Origin: Spirochaeta sp. UBA2779
Lineage (GTDB): Bacteria; Spirochaetota; Spirochaetia; DSM-2461
DNA length: 10,841 bases
Assembly: GCA_002352375.1 (NCBI GenBank)
Contig: DEIH01000108.1
Coordinates: 1 to 10,841 of the forward strand
Reading direction: 5' to 3'
A program made the translations under genes and the position numbers. Positions 1-6,541 of this stretch are shown here, piece by piece; the stretch's first letter is position 1, and every line of letters begins with the position of its first letter. A model generated the notes under the pieces. That model searched no databases, was not told the DNA's origin, and was given only the letters and a program-made list of their open reading frames with translations.

Positions 1-1595
1 GTTTCAGGGGGTAAACCACCACGGACAGCTGCAGGGTATGGCAGATTACTATCGATAAATGCACCCCCGCGAACAGGTCGATCAGGAGCCGCTAAATTAT
101 CAGAGGGATCCTGATAAGAGGGTGAACCATCGACGGGTCTGAAGAGATTTTCATTAACCCTGTAAGGATTTAGAGCCCATTCCCGAACATTCCCGGCCAT
201 GCCGATAATACCAAGGGTTCCACTGTCTGCAGAATCGACGGTTTTCATTATATCGGACAACTCTGAAGTATTTTCGGCAACACGGTTTAATCGGGCGGCG
301 GCTTCCCACTCATCTTCCCGGGGCAATCTGGCAGATAGTCCGCTTCCCTTGAGATATTTCTGAGAAAACCACTCTGTATAGGCGGAGGCAGCGTACCATG
401 AAATTTCGGTTACCGGGTTACCTGCCGTTCCGGTGGGGTAACCTGAGAGGTTCCAGTCGGTTAGGTATTTCTCGTCAGCCAGACCTTCGGAGATGAGTTG
501 TTCCCGATTATCAACAGACCAAAAGGGATTCTCAGATATGAAGGAGTTAAATTCTCTGTTACTTATCTCTAATGCAGAAATGAAATATGTTTCCATCGAA
601 GCCATTACAGGCAAAGCGCCGGAGCGGGGATTGTACCCGGCGGATAAGGCTTCCATGTCGCCGATGGGCAGGTTGATTTTCGGGACAGTTATGAACTTCC
701 TGCCGCCTAAGAGCTGAGCTGGAAAAGAAAGAGTTGTAAGGGCCTTACTGTAATACTCTTCAGAATTTTCTGCCATAAATGAGGCTGCCGTTTTTTTGTC
801 ATCAGCCATACCGCTCAAATTCCAATGAGCCAGATGGTTTTTATTTACAAGGTACAGAGCCGGGAGATATTTCTCCGGATTATCAACAGAATCCAGAGCG
901 GCGGTGTCAATTAAAGAAACTATACTTTCCAGTCCCGCAGGTGTTCCATGTGAAGAAAGTATGAATTGGGCGCGAAATATATCAGAGAGCTGTCTCTCAT
1001 CGATGGAAAGAGGCAGGGCTGCAGCCGGGAGTTCTCCGGTAAAATCAGACTGAAGAATATCCCTGGCTGTCTGTGTAAGTACCGGGGGGATGGCGTAACG
1101 ACCCTCTTCGGGACCGGTGGCAGACCAATGAGCAAAATCACGTACACCGGCAGCCATGAAATCGTACCCCGTTTCAGGTTTCAGTATTACAGTCATCGTC
1201 TTTTTTCGGGGGAAGATTTTTGAGGCAAAAATTCTTCCGGGTACTTCAATTTTCTGTTTATCCTGCACAAAACCGGGTCTGCGGAGTGTAAGAACGCTCT
1301 CTCCATGGCGGACAAAAACTTCATTTCCGCTTGTTCCCAGCCTGATGTCATCAACAATTACCGATGCATCCGGGGGGAGAGTCTCAACTGTCAGGTAGGC
1401 TCCATTTCGTTTTATACCGGGAAGGAAAAGAAGAAGAAAGACAACAAGTATTACGATAAGTCCCCATATAACCGGTACATAGCTGCGGGGCTGTATCCCG
1501 AGAACCGGTTTGAGAGTAACTTTAATACTCTCAATGGATACTTTCTGAACATCTTTCTTTTTTTTCATTTTTCCGGGACTCTTGTTAGCAGACAT
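1..1595 (-). CDS. PEGA and SUMF1-like domain membrane protein (partial, 3' end off the window)
   Basis: The reading frame is open from an ATG at 1595 down to the left edge: 531 complete codons, C-terminus missing. An in-frame TGA lies just upstream of the start. Visible in order: a basic N-terminus (KKKK near residue 12), one membrane segment at about 40-58 followed by positive residues, a PEGA-type beta domain at about 66-138 (pattern TLPPDASVIVDD, then a PGF turn), a middle stretch at about 145-300 that I cannot assign, and a SUMF1/FGE-sulfatase-like domain from about 300. Domain hallmarks are EISNREF (343-349), PVTEISWYAASAY (394-406), LPREDEWEAAAR (424-435), GMAGNVREW (465-473) and VRGGAF (508-513). 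Such proteins are usually surface or periplasmic scaffolds or binding modules. The visible part contains no cysteine, so I do not call it a formylglycine-generating enzyme. Start alternatives: ATG 1595, or ATG 1568 (Met10), which would leave a normal leader from the promoter at 1603-1632. Confidence 0.88.
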   Translation of the reverse strand, partial: MSANKSPGKMKKKKDVQKVSIESIKVTLKPVLGIQPRSYVPVIWGLIVILVVFLLLFLPGIKRNGAYLTVETLPPDASVIVDDIRLGTSGNEVFVRHGESVLTLRRPGFVQDKQKIEVPGRIFASKIFPRKKTMTVILKPETGYDFMAAGVRDFAHWSATGPEEGRYAIPPVLTQTARDILQSDFTGELPAAALPLSIDERQLSDIFRAQFILSSHGTPAGLESIVSLIDTAALDSVDNPEKYLPALYLVNKNHLAHWNLSGMADDKKTAASFMAENSEEYYSKALTTLSFPAQLLGGRKFITVPKINLPIGDMEALSAGYNPRSGALPVMASMETYFISALEISNREFNSFISENPFWSVDNREQLISEGLADEKYLTDWNLSGYPTGTAGNPVTEISWYAASAYTEWFSQKYLKGSGLSARLPREDEWEAAARLNRVAENTSELSDIMKTVDSADSGTLGIIGMAGNVREWALNPYRVNENLFRPVDGSPSYQDPSDNLAAPDRPVRGGAFIDSNLPYPAAVRGGLPPE

Positions 1596-1602
1596 ACAGG
1601 CG

Positions 1603-1632
1603 ATTATATGATTGCTGTAAAACTGTGGTCAA
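1603..1632 (-). promoter_or_regulatory. sigma-70-type promoter of the PEGA/SUMF1-like gene
   Basis: Read on the minus strand: a -35 box TTGACC (1632-1627, five of six consensus bases), an 18-base spacer, and a perfect -10 box TATAAT (1608-1603). The -10 box ends only 7 bases before the ATG at 1595, so transcription should begin at or next to that codon. The mRNA would then be leaderless or nearly so, unless translation starts at ATG 1568. The promoter occupies about half of the divergent gap shared with lepB. Confidence 0.72.
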
Positions 1633-1649
1633 TAATGCCTCAGGTTGAT

Positions 1650-1653
1650 AGGA
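1650..1653 (+). promoter_or_regulatory. ribosome binding site that sets the lepB start
   Basis: AGGA lies 7 bases before the GTG at 1661 but only 1 base before the in-frame GTG at 1655. Normal Shine-Dalgarno spacing therefore favours 1661 as the lepB start. Confidence 0.6.
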
Positions 1654-1660
1654 TGTGTTT

Positions 1661-2698
1661 GTGAAAACAGAAATAGAAACAGATGTATTTGACAAGCTTC
1701 AAAACTGGACTGAAATGCTTCTCACCCATAGAGCCAGGAGACTGGAAAAGAAAAAGCGCAAGCAGAAAGCCCGGGGTGTTATTATGGAATGGGTTGACGC
1801 CTTTCTCTGGGCTGTGATGGTTGTTCTTCTTCTGAATCAATACCTGCTTCAGGCCTACCAGATTCCATCCGGTTCCATGCGCGACACCTTGATCGGCGGT
1901 GTGGATCCTTATACCGGCCGATCAAGCAGCAGTGACCGAATCTTTGTTGATAAGCTGACTTTCGGTCCCGAACTGCTTCCCGGAGTTGCTAAACTGCCGG
2001 GATTCAGAGAGTCCCGCCGGGGAGAAGTTATAATTTTTGAAAATCCTGAGTACGAGAGCCCCTCATTAGTATACGAAATTGCCCAGAGAGTTTTGTATAT
2101 GGTGTCTTTATCTTTAATTGATCTCAACCGCATTACCGCCGGTGAAACGGCCCATCAGTTTTTAATCAAGCGGCAGGCGGCTGTGGACGGTGACAGGGTA
2201 CTGTTCCGCCGGGGAGAGCTGTATTTTCAGCCTGCAGGAGAATCCTCTCTGATACCCGAGGCGGAGTTTAAAGAGTTTTCCGGACAGGATTACGGGAATC
2301 ACCTGCTTCTGGACCCTGCATATTATGATAACCGTGAGGCGTGGATTAAAGCAAAATCCCTGGAACAGGCCGGGCTGACTGTGGACAGGAAAACTGCAGA
2401 CCAGGCGGCGGAAAACTGGGTGTCTCCTTTAAGAATCAGAATCGGCGACAGTTATGAAGATGAGCGAATAGCCTCAGGGATACTGCGTACTTTATATCCA
2501 TTTGATGAAAATATCGCCTCGGCAGATGAACGCTATACTCAGGGAATCTACGTCCCGAAAAACTGGCTTCTGCCCCTGGGGGATAACCGGAGCAACTCTC
2601 TGGATGGCCGTTATTTCGGTCCTGTATCCTCTGATAAAATACTTGGAAAGGCTTTATTCAAGTATTGGCCGCTAGGACGTATCGGTGGTATTCACTGA
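1661..2698 (+). CDS. lepB: signal peptidase I
   Basis: Membrane-bound serine/lysine protease that removes signal peptides from Sec- and Tat-exported proteins on the outer face of the inner membrane. From GTG 1661 it is 345 residues. A charged, lysine/arginine-rich N-terminus (to about residue 39) leads into one membrane segment at about 45-64, then box B IPSGSM with catalytic Ser72. The catalytic Lys170 sits in LIKRQ, followed by VDGDRV, and box E LGDNRSNSLDGRYFGP comes near the C-terminus. The S-K spacing (about 98 residues) is longer than in Gram-positive enzymes because of inserted loops. It is one of two tandem S26 peptidases; its TGA shares one base with the ATG of the next gene (TGATG), so translation is likely coupled. 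GTG 1655 is an alternative start adding two residues but has poor Shine-Dalgarno spacing. All boxes are intact, so this is the stronger candidate for the main signal peptidase. Confidence 0.95.
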   Translation: MKTEIETDVFDKLQNWTEMLLTHRARRLEKKKRKQKARGVIMEWVDAFLWAVMVVLLLNQYLLQAYQIPSGSMRDTLIGGVDPYTGRSSSSDRIFVDKLTFGPELLPGVAKLPGFRESRRGEVIIFENPEYESPSLVYEIAQRVLYMVSLSLIDLNRITAGETAHQFLIKRQAAVDGDRVLFRRGELYFQPAGESSLIPEAEFKEFSGQDYGNHLLLDPAYYDNREAWIKAKSLEQAGLTVDRKTADQAAENWVSPLRIRIGDSYEDERIASGILRTLYPFDENIASADERYTQGIYVPKNWLLPLGDNRSNSLDGRYFGPVSSDKILGKALFKYWPLGRIGGIH

Positions 2699-3432
2699 TG
2701 CCTCTTCCTGCTACCCGTTCCAGACTTTCGTACAAAGACCGTATCAGTCATCAGAAAAAACGGTTCAGGTTTGTGGGAGTCGTTCTTCTGGTACTGGTAG
2801 TTTATCTGTTTATTTCAACAACTCTGGCTGAACCCTGGGTTTTAAATACTACTTCCATGAACCCGGGTTATCCTTCAGGGACCCGGTTTCTAGTCCATCC
2901 CTATTGGCTCAGGGATAAGGATGGTGATTTGAGATTTCCACCGAAACGTGGAGATCTTGTTTCCCTGATACCTCCTTATATCGTTCCGGATGCCTGGTAT
3001 TTTAAAGCAATTAATCCTGTTCTCCGGATGGTTACATTCCAGAAAATTGATATCGGACCTTTAAGTAAAGCCGATGGGGAAAACAGCCGTATATTCAAAC
3101 GTATTATCGCTCTGCCGGGAGATACTGTTTATCTTGAAGACTCTGTCGCTTATGTCAAAGGCGCAGAGGATGAATTCTTTATCAGTGAGTTTGAGATGAG
3201 CGGTATCGGCTACGATCTTGAAATGCATAACTTACCCCGGGGATGGTCTGAAAAGCTCCCTCTCTCCGGTACGATGGATCCCCTGGTTCTGGAAGAGGGA
3301 CAATATTTTGTTCTCGGGGACAATCGATCGGCATCTAATGATTCCCGTTACTGGGGCTCCATCCCAGTGGAAGATATCAGAGGAAAGATTTTTTTCTTCT
3401 ATTGGCCGTTACACTCCTTTGGCAAACCTTAG
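2698..3432 (+). CDS. lepB: second, divergent signal peptidase I paralogue
   Basis: 244 residues from the ATG that overlaps the preceding stop by one base. A basic N-terminus (QKKRFRF, 19-25) and one membrane segment at about 25-43 are followed by a modified box B, NTTSMNP, with the putative catalytic Ser53. Catalytic Lys134 lies in IFKRIIALPGD, and box E LGDNRSASNDSRYWGS (206-221) is well conserved. The serine-lysine dyad and fold of family S26 are therefore present, but the usual P-S-G-S-M before the nucleophile is replaced by T-T-S-M. It is about 100 residues shorter than its neighbour and clearly not a recent duplicate. It presumably processes exported proteins, perhaps a different subset; that is inference. 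The 3' end overlaps the proposed hemW start by 14 bases. A TTG-initiated extension to 2665 is possible but would overlap lepB by 34 bases and is less likely. Confidence 0.92.
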   Translation: MPLPATRSRLSYKDRISHQKKRFRFVGVVLLVLVVYLFISTTLAEPWVLNTTSMNPGYPSGTRFLVHPYWLRDKDGDLRFPPKRGDLVSLIPPYIVPDAWYFKAINPVLRMVTFQKIDIGPLSKADGENSRIFKRIIALPGDTVYLEDSVAYVKGAEDEFFISEFEMSGIGYDLEMHNLPRGWSEKLPLSGTMDPLVLEEGQYFVLGDNRSASNDSRYWGSIPVEDIRGKIFFFYWPLHSFGKP

Positions 3433-4642
3433 TAATCTTTCACTCTATTTTCACATCCCTTTCTGCGTGAAACGATGCCGGTACTGTGATTTCTACAGTG
3501 AAACCGGAGCTGGAAGGGAAGTCCTTGCCAAAACTCTTGATACGCTTATTCAGTCTCTGGACCAATCCCTTACTCTTTTGAAACCTCAAACCTTTCCGAC
3601 TGTTTTCATCGGCGGTGGTACTCCCAGCCTGATTCCGGTGGATCTGCTTGATCGTTTTCTTACCCGGTTGAACCGCAGGATAAAGGGTTCCGTTGAGTTT
3701 ACTATTGAAGCCAATCCCGAATCTTTATCCCGGGAGTTTCTCGAAGTAATCAGTTCCCATGGAGTGAACAGAATCAGTATGGGAGTACAAAGCTACGATG
3801 AGAAACTTCTTTCCTGGCTTGGACGGCCTGCAGGCAGAGCTGCTGTAGATCGGGCAGATAGTCTGCTTGCAGAATTCTGGAAGGGCCGACTGAGCCGGGA
3901 TTTGTTGGCCGGACTTCCCGAAATCTCCGGAATTTCCGGGGAGAGAAGAATCCTGGAAGATATTCAGCAGGCTCTCCAGAAGAACCCCGGACATCTATCT
4001 CTGTACGAGCTTACCGTTGAAGAGGGAACAGCTCTGGCCGGCAGTGTAAAGGATTTGAATTCTCTGCCCGACGAGTCTGTTGCTTTTAAAGAATGGAAAT
4101 CGGCTGTTTCATTTTTAGAAAAACAGGGATATCGGAGGTATGAAATATCCAATTTTGCACGAAATGGTGAGGAATCCCTGCACAATCTGAATTACTGGCG
4201 GATGCAGCCTTATCTAGGAGTCGGGCCAGGCGCCGCTTCAACCTTTTCTTTATCGGGGGATTCGGAAAACTCTGAAGTTAGCAGTGTTATACGCAGGCAG
4301 GAACCACGGAACCTGAACGCCTGGTTATCCAATCCCGAAAATGCATTCTCTGAAGAAATCCTCAGTTCCGGAGAGCTGGCTCTTGAACATTTTATGATGG
4401 GGCTGCGTACATCGGAGGGTATTTCTATCCACAGATTCAAAAACATCTTCGGACTCAGCCCTGTAGATGCTGCAACAGAGGCGATTAAAAGATGGACAGC
4501 AGCAGGTATGCTCTTCTGTGATACTGAGTCCATTCGCCCTACTGCAGGGGGAATGGAACTACTTGATATGGTGCTTGCCGATATTGCCTCTGATGCTGAT
4601 AAAGTCGACTGGTCCCGATTTTGCCGGTGGCCTCAGCCTTGA
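3419..4642 (+). CDS. hemW: radical SAM family haem chaperone HemW
   Basis: 407 residues from TTG 3419. The 4Fe-4S/SAM-binding cysteines are C16-x3-C20-x2-C23 followed by D-F. The phenylalanine after the last cysteine marks HemW, whereas coproporphyrinogen dehydrogenase HemN has a further cysteine there. The SAM motif GGGTPS is at 65-70, the HemW-type HNLNYW motif at 255-260, and the C-terminal HemN-like domain follows. HemW binds haem and inserts it into haemoproteins; many databases still call it an oxygen-independent coproporphyrinogen III oxidase. The open frame extends upstream into lepB, but family members start about eight residues before LSLYFHIPFC, which fits TTG 3419 and no ATG or GTG is available nearby. 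No clear Shine-Dalgarno precedes it (a purine run at about 3378-3387 is too far away), so translation is probably coupled to the upstream peptidase. Confidence 0.92.
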   Translation: MANLSNLSLYFHIPFCVKRCRYCDFYSETGAGREVLAKTLDTLIQSLDQSLTLLKPQTFPTVFIGGGTPSLIPVDLLDRFLTRLNRRIKGSVEFTIEANPESLSREFLEVISSHGVNRISMGVQSYDEKLLSWLGRPAGRAAVDRADSLLAEFWKGRLSRDLLAGLPEISGISGERRILEDIQQALQKNPGHLSLYELTVEEGTALAGSVKDLNSLPDESVAFKEWKSAVSFLEKQGYRRYEISNFARNGEESLHNLNYWRMQPYLGVGPGAASTFSLSGDSENSEVSSVIRRQEPRNLNAWLSNPENAFSEEILSSGELALEHFMMGLRTSEGISIHRFKNIFGLSPVDAATEAIKRWTAAGMLFCDTESIRPTAGGMELLDMVLADIASDADKVDWSRFCRWPQP

Positions 4643-4666
4643 CCCCTCTTCCGGCCTTGTGATAAT
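4639..4666 (+). promoter_or_regulatory. candidate promoter for yebC-ruvCAB-queA
   Basis: A -35 box TTGACC (4639-4644) overlaps the hemW stop codon. After a 16-base spacer comes GATAAT (4661-4666) preceded by TGT, an extended -10 arrangement. Predicted initiation near 4673 gives a leader of about 55 bases before yebC. This is the only gap of any size in the eight-gene run, which supports a separate transcription unit. Confidence 0.55.
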
Positions 4667-4715
4667 GTTTTTTGGCTTAATTCAACTGCAATAAAAGAAT
4701 AATACTTGAAACCAG

Positions 4716-4722
4716 TAAGGAG
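4716..4722 (+). promoter_or_regulatory. strong ribosome binding site of yebC
   Basis: TAAGGAG, a near-perfect Shine-Dalgarno, ends 6 bases before the yebC ATG. It is the best ribosome binding site on the plus strand of the window; most other starts in this run rely on overlap with the upstream gene. Confidence 0.8.
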
Positions 4723-4728
4723 TCTCCC

Positions 4729-5472
4729 ATGTCAGGTCATAGTAAATGGCATACAATTAAACATAAGAAAGGTGCCACCGATGCCAAAAGGGGCAAAATC
4801 TTTACCAAGATAATCAAGGAAATTACCGTTGCAGCCCGGATGGGTGGCGGTGAGGAAGAGGCCAACCCCCGGCTGCGAACCGTTATTCTCAAAGCTAAAG
4901 CGGCCAACATGCCAAAAGATAATATTGAGAGAGCTATTAAAAAAGGTACCGGCGATCTGGAAGGTGTGGAGTATGTTGAACTGAACTACGAAGCCTACGC
5001 TCCGGGTGGTGTGGGGTTAATGATAGAAGCTCTTACAGATAATAAAAATCGTACGGCAGCAGATGTCCGAACTATCCTTTCAAAAAGCGGCGGCCAGCTT
5101 GCAGCCAGTGGTGCTGTTTCTTACATGTTCAACCGTAAGGGACTGATTGTCTATGAAGCTGAGAATATCGATTTCGAAGCTTTATTTGAGGCGGCCCTTG
5201 AAGCCGGAGCTGAAGATGTAACCGAAGAGGGCAGTATGATTGAAGTGATAACTGACCCCGGTGATTTCGGTGACGTTCTTGAAGCTCTGCAGAACGGTGG
5301 TTTTAAACAGGAGAGTGCTGAAGTCCTGATGATCCCGGATAACACAGTAACTTTGGAAGATGAGAAAGTGGCTAAAGTGTTAAGACTCATTGACAGACTG
5401 GAAGATAATGATGATGTTCAGTCAGTAGCCTCAAATCTGGATATCCCCGAAGATTTCGAGATGCCTGAGTGA
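4729..5472 (+). CDS. yebC: YebC/PmpR family regulatory or translation factor
   Basis: 247 residues, the usual length for the family. The N-terminus MSGHSKWHTIKHKKGATDAK and the following GKIFTKIIKEI are diagnostic, as are KAKAANMPKDNIERAIKKGTG (about 55-75), the YEAYAPGGVG segment and the NKNRTAADVR stretch. The three-domain YebC/TACO1 fold is complete, with an acidic C-terminus. Members were first described as DNA-binding regulators; TACO1 is a mitochondrial translational activator, and more recent work links bacterial YebC to translation of proline-rich stretches. I cannot tell from sequence which role dominates here. It is commonly next to ruvC, as here: its TGA overlaps the ruvC GTG by 4 bases (GTGA). 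It has its own candidate promoter and a strong ribosome binding site, and would lead the ruv unit. Confidence 0.95.
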   Translation: MSGHSKWHTIKHKKGATDAKRGKIFTKIIKEITVAARMGGGEEEANPRLRTVILKAKAANMPKDNIERAIKKGTGDLEGVEYVELNYEAYAPGGVGLMIEALTDNKNRTAADVRTILSKSGGQLAASGAVSYMFNRKGLIVYEAENIDFEALFEAALEAGAEDVTEEGSMIEVITDPGDFGDVLEALQNGGFKQESAEVLMIPDNTVTLEDEKVAKVLRLIDRLEDNDDVQSVASNLDIPEDFEMPE

Positions 5473-5972
5473 CCCACAGGGTGCTCGGGATAGACCCCGG
5501 TCTGGCCAGCACCGGCTGGGGAATTATCGATTCTTCGGGAACCCGTCATAAGCATATTGATCATGGAACGATTTCAACCGGTTCCAAAGAACAGCCTGAG
5601 CGTAGGCTTCTCAGTCTATTCAGGGAAATAACTTCACTGATAGAAGCATTCAAACCTTCTGGAATGGGTATTGAAACCCTTTTTTTTACAAAAAATATTT
5701 CTTCAGCCCTGCCGGTTGCCCAGGCCAGAGGTGTGGTATTATTAGCTGCTGCCCAGCAGGGTATGGCGGTAGGCGAATACTCTCCGGTAACTATTAAACA
5801 GTCGGTTGTCGGTGCTGGAGGTGCAGCCAAGATTCAAGTGCAGGAAATGGTGAGAATCCTTCTGGGTCTTCAGGATATTCCCAAACCCGACCATGCCGCC
5901 GATGCCCTTGCAGCAGCAATAACTTTTATTCACCATGGGAGCTTATGGTTAACAGTATCCACGGAATTATAA
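5469..5972 (+). CDS. ruvC: Holliday junction resolvase RuvC
   Basis: 167 residues from a GTG embedded in the yebC stop (GTGA). This RNase H-fold endonuclease acts as a dimer and nicks two opposed strands of a Holliday junction held by RuvAB. Acidic active-site residues are visible: Asp9 in LGIDPGLASTG, Glu69 in GMGIETLFF, and the C-terminal pair in PDHAADALAAA. There the position equivalent to E. coli Asp138 is His142 and that of Asp141 is Asp145, the His/Asp arrangement also known from Thermus RuvC. The NISSALPVAQARGV segment is typical of the family. The last 28 bases overlap ruvA in another frame, so the ten C-terminal residues after HHG are lineage-specific and probably tolerant of change. 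Initiation is likely coupled to yebC, as no independent ribosome binding site is obvious. Confidence 0.95.
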   Translation: MTHRVLGIDPGLASTGWGIIDSSGTRHKHIDHGTISTGSKEQPERRLLSLFREITSLIEAFKPSGMGIETLFFTKNISSALPVAQARGVVLLAAAQQGMAVGEYSPVTIKQSVVGAGGAAKIQVQEMVRILLGLQDIPKPDHAADALAAAITFIHHGSLWLTVSTEL

Positions 5973-6541
5973 CTTTCAAGTCCTCCGATCAGCTTGGTCT
6001 GGAAAACTCCGGAATCGAGTGGGCTATTGATACCACAGCTACCTCACTTTCATCTCTGCCGGGAATCGGCGAAGAGGTAAGAATCTACACTCATCTCCAT
6101 CATACTCAGGATCAGATGAAAATGTACGGTTTTGCCAGCCGGGAAGAACGAACACTTTTTCTGGCTCTGCTTACTGTAAATGGTGTCGGACCGTCTTTAA
6201 CCCGTAAAATCCTCTCAGGAACAACACCCGCTCGTTTTATGCTGGCTCTGGATGCCGAAGACTTATCCTCCCTGGGTAGTATTCCGGGGCTTGGGAAGAA
6301 AACAGCCCAGAAAATCGTGCTCCAGCTGAGAGGAAGACTTATCGAAGATAGTGAAACCACCATCGGTGCCGGCAGCGAGGTTAAAGATGTTGTTGAAGCT
6401 CTAACCGCCATGGGATTTGATTCACGGGGAGCTCTAAAGGCTGTAAATGCAATCCTTGAAAAATCTGATATAAAGCAACTGAACTCTAATGAAAGGGAAA
6501 AAGAAGTTCTCCGCCGGGCGATTATCGCAATGAGTTCATAA
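5945..6541 (+). CDS. ruvA: Holliday junction branch migration complex subunit RuvA
   Basis: 198 residues. RuvA forms the tetrameric platform that binds the four-way junction and loads two RuvB rings. Visible: the N-terminal OB-fold domain (1-63, ending in YGF), two helix-hairpin-helix motifs (NGVGPSLTRKIL, about 75-86, and IPGLGKKTAQKIV at about 114-126), a flexible linker rich in E/T/G, and the C-terminal three-helix RuvB-binding domain (about 150-198, ALTAMGFDSRGALKAV). The start is ATG 5945, matching the family N-terminus (hydrophobic-x-G-x-I/L); a GGGAG lies 3 bases upstream, rather close, inside ruvC. Its stop shares one base with the ruvB start (TAATG). In the E. coli acidic pin (Glu55-Asp56) the aligned residues are Gln55-Asp56. 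Confidence 0.95.
   Translation: MVNSIHGIITFKSSDQLGLENSGIEWAIDTTATSLSSLPGIGEEVRIYTHLHHTQDQMKMYGFASREERTLFLALLTVNGVGPSLTRKILSGTTPARFMLALDAEDLSSLGSIPGLGKKTAQKIVLQLRGRLIEDSETTIGAGSEVKDVVEALTAMGFDSRGALKAVNAILEKSDIKQLNSNEREKEVLRRAIIAMSS

Noticed and set aside
1558..1565. Eight-base homopolymer runs near the starts of the two envelope protein genes (1558-1565 and 9969-9976) as possible phase-variation tracts
   Set aside because: Runs of the same length occur in the housekeeping gene queA (8527-8534), and eight bases is short for slipped-strand switching, so this reflects base composition rather than a switch.
1582..1612. Plus-strand promoter for lepB (TTGTTA then TATGAT) overlapping the minus-strand promoter
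   Set aside because: The spacer would be 19 bases and the -35 match is partial; too weak to list, though lepB must have some promoter in or upstream of this gap.
493..1664. Several plus-strand open frames of 60-120 codons across the left 1.6 kb
   Set aside because: They lie antisense to the long PEGA/SUMF1-like gene, have no recognisable domains or good ribosome binding sites, and are explained as shadow frames.
3219..3418. An N-terminal extension of hemW by about 67 codons
   Set aside because: The extension is the out-of-frame reading of the conserved box E region of the second signal peptidase, and HemW proteins do not have it.
4643..4728. Possible transcription terminator between hemW and yebC
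   Set aside because: A T-run (4668-4673) is present but the only flanking pairing is a three-base GCC/GGC; no stable hairpin precedes it.
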